The translations under genes were made by a program, and so were the position numbers. 9,828 nt of DNA. Origin: Lawsonibacter sp. Its GTDB lineage: Bacteria; Bacillota; Clostridia; Oscillospirales; Oscillospiraceae. This document shows positions 6,615 through 9,828 of the stretch, in pieces (positions within the stretch are counted from its first letter, which is position 1; each line of letters begins with the position of its first letter). The stretch lies in contig JAAWCR010000182.1 in assembly GCA_022793355.1 (NCBI GenBank), forward strand, positions 1 to 9,828, written 5' to 3'. The notes under the pieces are model-generated. The model had not been told where the DNA came from. It did no database searches and worked only from the letters and a program-made list of their open reading frames with translations.

Positions 6615-6639
6615 CCTTGTTTTGTACATCCTAACAAGG
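6615..6639. promoter_or_regulatory. Inverted repeat upstream of tepA containing a second GTAC half-site
   Basis: CCTTGTT (6615-6621) and AACAAGG (6633-6639) are perfect 7-bp arms around an 11-nt spacer that contains TTGTAC. It could be a second regulator site or part of the tepA control region. No convincing -35/-10 pair for tepA was found around it. Confidence 0.4.
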
Positions 6640-6642
6640 CAA

Positions 6643-6684
6643 TGCAGGAGCGGACCATAGCTTCTCCTGCAAAAAGGAGGGAAG
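6643..6684 (+). promoter_or_regulatory. Alternative hairpins around the tepA ribosome binding site
   Basis: Segment CTCCTGCA (6664-6671) can pair fully with TGCAGGAG (6643-6650), an 8-bp stem with a 13-nt loop. The same CTCCT (6664-6668) can instead pair with AGGAG (6675-6679), the tepA ribosome site, extended by two T-G wobbles. The two folds exclude each other, so one exposes and the other hides the ribosome site. Whether the transcript starts upstream of 6643 is not shown. Confidence 0.4.
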
Positions 6685-6688
6685 ATAT

Positions 6689-7405
6689 ATGGATGAGGAA
6701 CAGAACCAGCTGCCGCAGGAGGGGGACATTCAGCCTATCGTAGATCTGGGTTCTTCCCTGATTCGCACCGAACAGGGGACTATCTATGTGCTAACCATTG
6801 TGGGACAGATCGAGGGACACCAGCTTCTGCCGCCCACCAGCAAGAGCACCAAATATGAACACGTCCTGCCCCTGCTGGCTACCATTGAGGGCAGCAAGGA
6901 AATCGATGGCCTGCTGATACTGCTGAATAATGGCGGGGGAGACGTGGAAGCAGGACTGGCGATCTCGGAGGTAATCGCTTCCATGTCCAAGCCTACTGTT
7001 TCCCTGGTGCTGGGGGGAAGTCACTCCATCGGGGTGCCGCTGGCGGTGTCGGCAAAAAAATCCTTTATTGCTCCCTCGGCAGCCATGACCATTCACCCGG
7101 TTCGGCTCAACGGCTTGGTAATTGGCGTACCCCAGACCTTTTATTATTTTGAGCGCATTCAGGAGCGTATTTTGCAGTTTGTCACCGCCAACAGCCATAT
7201 AAGGCGGGAAGCCTTTACAAAGCTTATGCTCCAGACCGGAGAGCTGGCCGCTGACGTGGGCAGCGTCATCTACGGCGAGGAGGCGGTAGAGCTGGGGCTG
7301 ATTGACCGCATCGGTGGGCTGTCCGACGCCCTGGGGTGTCTGTATGAGATGATTGCGGAGAAAAAAGGCGTTCTTTCGGAGAGAGATGACAGCCCGAAGG
7401 GCTGA
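6689..7405 (+). CDS. tepA: ClpP-like serine peptidase, TepA/YmfB family
   Basis: 238 aa and strongly like Bacillus TepA (translocation-enhancing protein) of the ClpP/SDH superfamily. Seen: VGQIEGHQLLPP, then KYEHVLPLLATIE, the oxyanion-region LNNGGGDVEAGLAI (about 79-92), the nucleophile S113 in GGSHSIG, and the base H136 in MTIHPVRL, 23 residues later, close to the spacing in ClpP. The third catalytic residue is less certain; an Asp in ELAADVGSV is possible. No signal peptide is seen. ATG is preceded by AAGGAGG (6674-6680) at 8 nt spacing, within a possible inhibitory hairpin. In Bacillus subtilis tepA lies just upstream of spoIIIE; here uppP stands between tepA and the ftsK/spoIIIE gene. 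TepA was linked to protein export and spore-related processing, but its substrates are not well defined. Confidence 0.93.
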   Translation: MDEEQNQLPQEGDIQPIVDLGSSLIRTEQGTIYVLTIVGQIEGHQLLPPTSKSTKYEHVLPLLATIEGSKEIDGLLILLNNGGGDVEAGLAISEVIASMSKPTVSLVLGGSHSIGVPLAVSAKKSFIAPSAAMTIHPVRLNGLVIGVPQTFYYFERIQERILQFVTANSHIRREAFTKLMLQTGELAADVGSVIYGEEAVELGLIDRIGGLSDALGCLYEMIAEKKGVLSERDDSPKG

Positions 7406-7452
7406 GAAGGGAAGGCACATGTCTCACACACAGCCCCGCAGTCATGAGGCGA

Positions 7453-7470
7453 GCCGCCGTCCTCGGCGGC
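7453..7470 (+). terminator. Possible weak terminator hairpin after tepA
   Basis: GCCGCCG (7453-7459) pairs with CGGCGGC (7464-7470) around a TCCT loop, a stable 7-bp stem. It is followed by CCCCTCC rather than a T-run, so it may pause or stabilise the transcript rather than end it. It sits 48 nt after the tepA stop and before the uppP promoter. Confidence 0.35.
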
Positions 7471-7522
7471 CCCCTCCATAATCATAATAAAAACACTGGA
7501 ATTTTTCTCCGCCCTGTGTTAA

Positions 7523-7528
7523 TATAAT
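7523..7528 (+). promoter_or_regulatory. Consensus -10 box upstream of uppP
   Basis: A perfect TATAAT lies 47 nt before the uppP TTG start in an AT-rich pocket that stands out against the GC-rich surroundings. No good -35 box is found 16-18 nt upstream (the stretch around 7499-7506 is only AT-rich), so the promoter call rests on the -10. Confidence 0.5.
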
Positions 7529-7560
7529 ATGGAGTGATTTTGTGGGCTTTTGGCCCGTTT

Positions 7561-7567
7561 AGGGGGT
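7561..7567 (+). promoter_or_regulatory. Ribosome binding site deciding the uppP TTG start
   Basis: AGGGGGT lies 8 nt before TTG at 7576. The in-frame ATG at 7588 has no purine-rich site at proper spacing, and a GTG at 7534 lies almost on the expected transcription start. Confidence 0.6.
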
Positions 7568-7575
7568 ACATAGCT

Positions 7576-8430
7576 TTGAGTTATTTTATGTCCGTGGTCC
7601 TGGGCTTTGTTCAGGGCGTGGCTGAATTCCTGCCTATCTCCAGCTCCGGCCACCTTACCCTGTTTCAGCACTTTTTCGGTATGCCGGAAACCGACCAGCT
7701 CTTCAACGTCCTGCTTCACTTCGCCACCTTGCTGGCGGTGTGCGTGGTGTACTGGCGGGACATCTGGGAGATGATTGTGGAGTTTTTTAGCTTCTTTGCC
7801 GATCTGTTTTCCCACAGGACCTATCGGGGAAACCCGCCTGAAGCCCGGCGCATGGTGCTGCTGATTATCATAGGCACTCTGCCCCTGTTCCTGGTGCTGC
7901 CAATTCAGGATAGGGTGGAGGCCTTTGGAAATAACCCCATTTTTGTCTGCTGTGCCCTGTTGGTCACCGGCTGTATCCTGTTCCTATCTGACCAGATGGC
8001 CCGGGGCTATAAGACCGCCCGCAATGCTACTCTTTTGGACGTGCTGCTGGTGGGACTGGCCCAGGGGCTGGCTACCATCCCGGGGCTGTCCCGCTCCGGC
8101 TGTACCATCTCCACCGGTATGGTCCGGGGGTTTGACCGCAAATTTGCGGTGCGTTACTCCTTCCTTATGTCCCTGCCCGCCGTTCTGGGCGCCACCCTGC
8201 TGAAGGTATTGGATGTGATGGAGATGGAAGGGGGCGTTCCAGCGGAAAATCTGCCCAAATATCTGCTAGGCATGGCCGTTGCCGCAGTGGTGGGTTACTT
8301 CTCCATCCAACTGGTGCGGCTGCTGGCAGATAAGGGCCGATTCGGCGCTTTCGCCTTCTATTGCTGGGGAGCAGGTGCGCTGTTTATCCTGCTGAACGTT
8401 ATGGGCTGGCGCTTTGTGCCAGCGGCGTAA
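7576..8430 (+). CDS. uppP: Undecaprenyl-diphosphatase (UppP/BacA)
   Basis: Membrane enzyme that dephosphorylates undecaprenyl diphosphate to recycle the lipid carrier for peptidoglycan and other wall polymers; high dosage gives bacitracin resistance in known cases. 284 aa from TTG at 7576, a normal length. Both family signature blocks are present: GVAEFLPISSSGH (residues 14-26, with the essential Glu at 17) and PGLSRSG (169-175). Several hydrophobic helices fill the rest, ending in a hydrophobic segment. Starting at 7576 leaves 8 residues before LGFVQG, as in other UppP proteins; the ATG at 7588 would leave only 4. It probably has its own promoter, although it follows tepA on the same strand. 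The ftsK gene follows after 79 nt. Confidence 0.95.
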   Translation: MSYFMSVVLGFVQGVAEFLPISSSGHLTLFQHFFGMPETDQLFNVLLHFATLLAVCVVYWRDIWEMIVEFFSFFADLFSHRTYRGNPPEARRMVLLIIIGTLPLFLVLPIQDRVEAFGNNPIFVCCALLVTGCILFLSDQMARGYKTARNATLLDVLLVGLAQGLATIPGLSRSGCTISTGMVRGFDRKFAVRYSFLMSLPAVLGATLLKVLDVMEMEGGVPAENLPKYLLGMAVAAVVGYFSIQLVRLLADKGRFGAFAFYCWGAGALFILLNVMGWRFVPAA

Positions 8431-8509
8431 TGTAAAACTCTCCTTGCAAAAACCGGGCGCAGCCCGATGTCGGGGACTTGTTTACAGCATCGAAAGGAAC
8501 GATTTACAT

Positions 8510-9828
8510 ATGGCAACACAAAAGAAAGCAGGGGGGAGGAGCACGGCCTCCGGAGGAAGCCGTGCCTCGAGCTCCAGGAGCCGCGCTTCCTCCAGCGGAG
8601 GACGGCGGGCCGCGCCCGCAAAGGGAAAGAGTGGGGGAGGACGAAGCCGTCAGGAGCCTGTGAGACAGCCTTACCGCCGGGAAATCGGCGCAATAGTCTG
8701 TTTCCTGCTGGCTATCTTTGCCGCCTTCGGCTACTTCAACATGAAAGCCCTCTTTATCGATCTGTTCTGCAATCTGCTCAAGAGCCTGCTGGGCTACGGC
8801 TTCTGGCTCACCCCTCCGGCCCTGCTTCTGGGAGCCTATATCCTGGCCTTCCACCGGGGCCGTCCGGTACGGCTGCGCTTGATCTGCGCCCTGCTGCTTC
8901 CACTGTTCCTCTCCTGCTTCCTCCACGGTACGCTCAACGAGACCTGGGAGTGGAACGCCCAGCTGTGGGGAGCCTTGGCGGAGAGCGGCAGGCGGATGGA
9001 GTCAGGAGGAGCCTTGGGCGGCATTCTGGGGCAGGGCTTTGTCACCCTCTTTACCCGATTCGGAGCGGCTATCGTCTTTTTGTTGGCCGGTCTGTTGGCG
9101 GGGCTGACCGCTTTCGACCGCACGGTGATGGACGTAGCCGATTGGGTTTTCAACCGGCCTCAGTACGAGTACGACTATGAGCCTGAGCCCCGCCGTGAGA
9201 AACGGCCCGTCCGGCAGCACTGTGAGGAGCCCCAACCCTCCCGAGCCCCCCGTTCCGCTCCACGACCCGCCATCGACATCCCGGTGGACGACGGGCTTCT
9301 GGCGGAGAGTGAGCCTCCCCAGAAAAAGAAGGGCTTTTTTAACCGAAATCCCCGAGTGCCCACCCCCGACGAGCTGCTGAGACCCCGAGAACCCGTCCAG
9401 CCCCCTCCGGTCGAGGAAGTGCCGTCCGCCCCCAGGCAGGAGTTCCCCACCATCTCCAAGCCGGAGCCGCTGACCCGGCCGGAACCCCTGGCCTCTCCGG
9501 TCTGTTCCGATTCCCCTCCGGATCTGATAGCTCCGCTGGCCCCGGCGGCGGCGGAACCCCTTTTGTCCCTGCCGGAGGAACCCCCGGTTCCCTTTGCGCC
9601 GCCTATGCCTGCTGCACCGCCATCCCCGACCGAGCCAGCCATGCCGAAAGTGACGGCCAAGGAGGCAGCCAGCGAGGCCGCCCAACTGGATCAGGAAATT
9701 CAACATGCCATGGGGCAGGAGATTCCGCCCTATCAGTATCCGCCCCTGTCGCTTCTGCGGGAGGGGACAGGGGAGATTGGCGGAGAGGCCTTGGGCGAAC
9801 TCAACGCCAACCGTCAGCGCCTGGGCGA
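8510..9828 (+). CDS. ftsK: FtsK/SpoIIIE DNA translocase, 5' part
   Basis: The frame is open to the right edge (439 full codons); the ATPase motor and gamma domains lie outside. Seen: a Ser/Gly/Arg/Lys-rich basic tail (residues 1-57), four hydrophobic segments (about 59-76, 94-114, 124-139, 171-202), a long Pro/Glu-rich linker (about 217-400), then YQYPPLSLLREGTGEI (from about 406). That last segment is the PPL-S-L-L lead-in to the alpha domain in FtsK/SpoIIIE proteins. Role in the family: septum-anchored hexameric pump that moves chromosomal DNA at division or into the forespore. ATG is 11 nt after AAAGGA (8493-8498), a rather long spacing. The tepA neighbourhood supports a SpoIIIE-like identity; FtsK versus SpoIIIE cannot be decided without the motor and gamma domains. 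Confidence 0.9.
   Translation, partial: MATQKKAGGRSTASGGSRASSSRSRASSSGGRRAAPAKGKSGGGRSRQEPVRQPYRREIGAIVCFLLAIFAAFGYFNMKALFIDLFCNLLKSLLGYGFWLTPPALLLGAYILAFHRGRPVRLRLICALLLPLFLSCFLHGTLNETWEWNAQLWGALAESGRRMESGGALGGILGQGFVTLFTRFGAAIVFLLAGLLAGLTAFDRTVMDVADWVFNRPQYEYDYEPEPRREKRPVRQHCEEPQPSRAPRSAPRPAIDIPVDDGLLAESEPPQKKKGFFNRNPRVPTPDELLRPREPVQPPPVEEVPSAPRQEFPTISKPEPLTRPEPLASPVCSDSPPDLIAPLAPAAAEPLLSLPEEPPVPFAPPMPAAPPSPTEPAMPKVTAKEAASEAAQLDQEIQHAMGQEIPPYQYPPLSLLREGTGEIGGEALGELNANRQRLG

Noticed and set aside
6533..6658. N-terminal extension of the XRE regulator to 6658
   Set aside because: The hydrophobic 42-residue extension lacks a ribosome site and runs through the predicted promoter and operator; ATG at 6532 has AAAGGAG at 8 nt.
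8454..8466. Hairpin CGGGC/GCCCG between uppP and ftsK as a terminator
   Set aside because: The stem is only 5 bp with a 3-nt loop, and no T-run follows.
9002..9706. Antisense open frame (234 codons) and shorter + strand frames inside the ftsK linker
   Set aside because: The translations are Gly/Arg-rich low-complexity products of a Pro-rich coding linker; the frame from 8510 gives four membrane helices and the FtsK alpha-domain lead-in.
1..9828. CRISPR array, tRNA or rRNA genes, prophage, insertion sequence or defence system
   Set aside because: No spaced direct repeats, no cloverleaf-like segment, and no transposase, integrase, nuclease or toxin-type protein were seen; every substantial gene has a housekeeping or regulatory explanation except the small acidic protein.

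Overview
The window is a compact, GC-rich, gene-dense bacterial chromosome segment. The proteins look like those of a Gram-positive, probably anaerobic Clostridia member of the Oscillospiraceae type (Flavonifractor/Lawsonibacter/Intestinimonas-like). This rests on the strong AAGGAGG ribosome binding sites, the TTG starts, and the prfA–Sua5/YwlC and tepA–ftsK/spoIIIE associations that recall Bacillus subtilis gene order. The family placement is inference from style and protein resemblance; no search was run.

Left part (1-3801, all + strand): the C-terminal part of a DUF218 (YdcF/SanA-like) membrane protein is followed 4 nt later by prfA (release factor 1). Next come a small acidic protein of unknown function, translationally coupled by ATGA overlap to a phosphoglycolate-phosphatase-like HAD hydrolase, and then a long-form Sua5/YwlC threonylcarbamoyl-AMP synthase. 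Two small intergenic palindromic elements sharing the 10-mer TGTAGGGACA sit in opposite orientations right after prfA and after the HAD gene. In both cases the stop codon of the preceding gene lies inside the repeat.

Middle (3879-5952, + strand): a divergent dephospho-CoA kinase (coaE, TTG start) and an M18-family metallo-aminopeptidase, closed by a strong intrinsic terminator.

Right part: on the - strand (5951-6532) lies a membrane-anchored XRE-type regulator. It has an N-terminal helix-turn-helix, two transmembrane helices and a GGADGPTAI motif in the connecting loop. It diverges from tepA, a ClpP-like TepA/YmfB serine peptidase homologue. Their 156-nt shared intergenic region carries a dyad covering the regulator's own predicted -10 box, a second related half-site, a larger inverted repeat, and mutually exclusive RNA hairpins around the tepA ribosome binding site. 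After tepA come uppP (undecaprenyl-diphosphatase, with a perfect TATAAT upstream) and the 5' part of ftsK/spoIIIE, which runs off the right edge.

Functionally this is mostly core biology: translation termination, tRNA t6A modification, CoA synthesis, peptide turnover, envelope lipid carrier recycling and chromosome translocation. No tRNA, rRNA, CRISPR array, insertion sequence or phage gene is seen, and no non-coding stretch exceeds 300 bases. The parts most worth a second look are the XRE/tepA control region, the unusual membrane regulator, and the stop-codon-embedded repeats.
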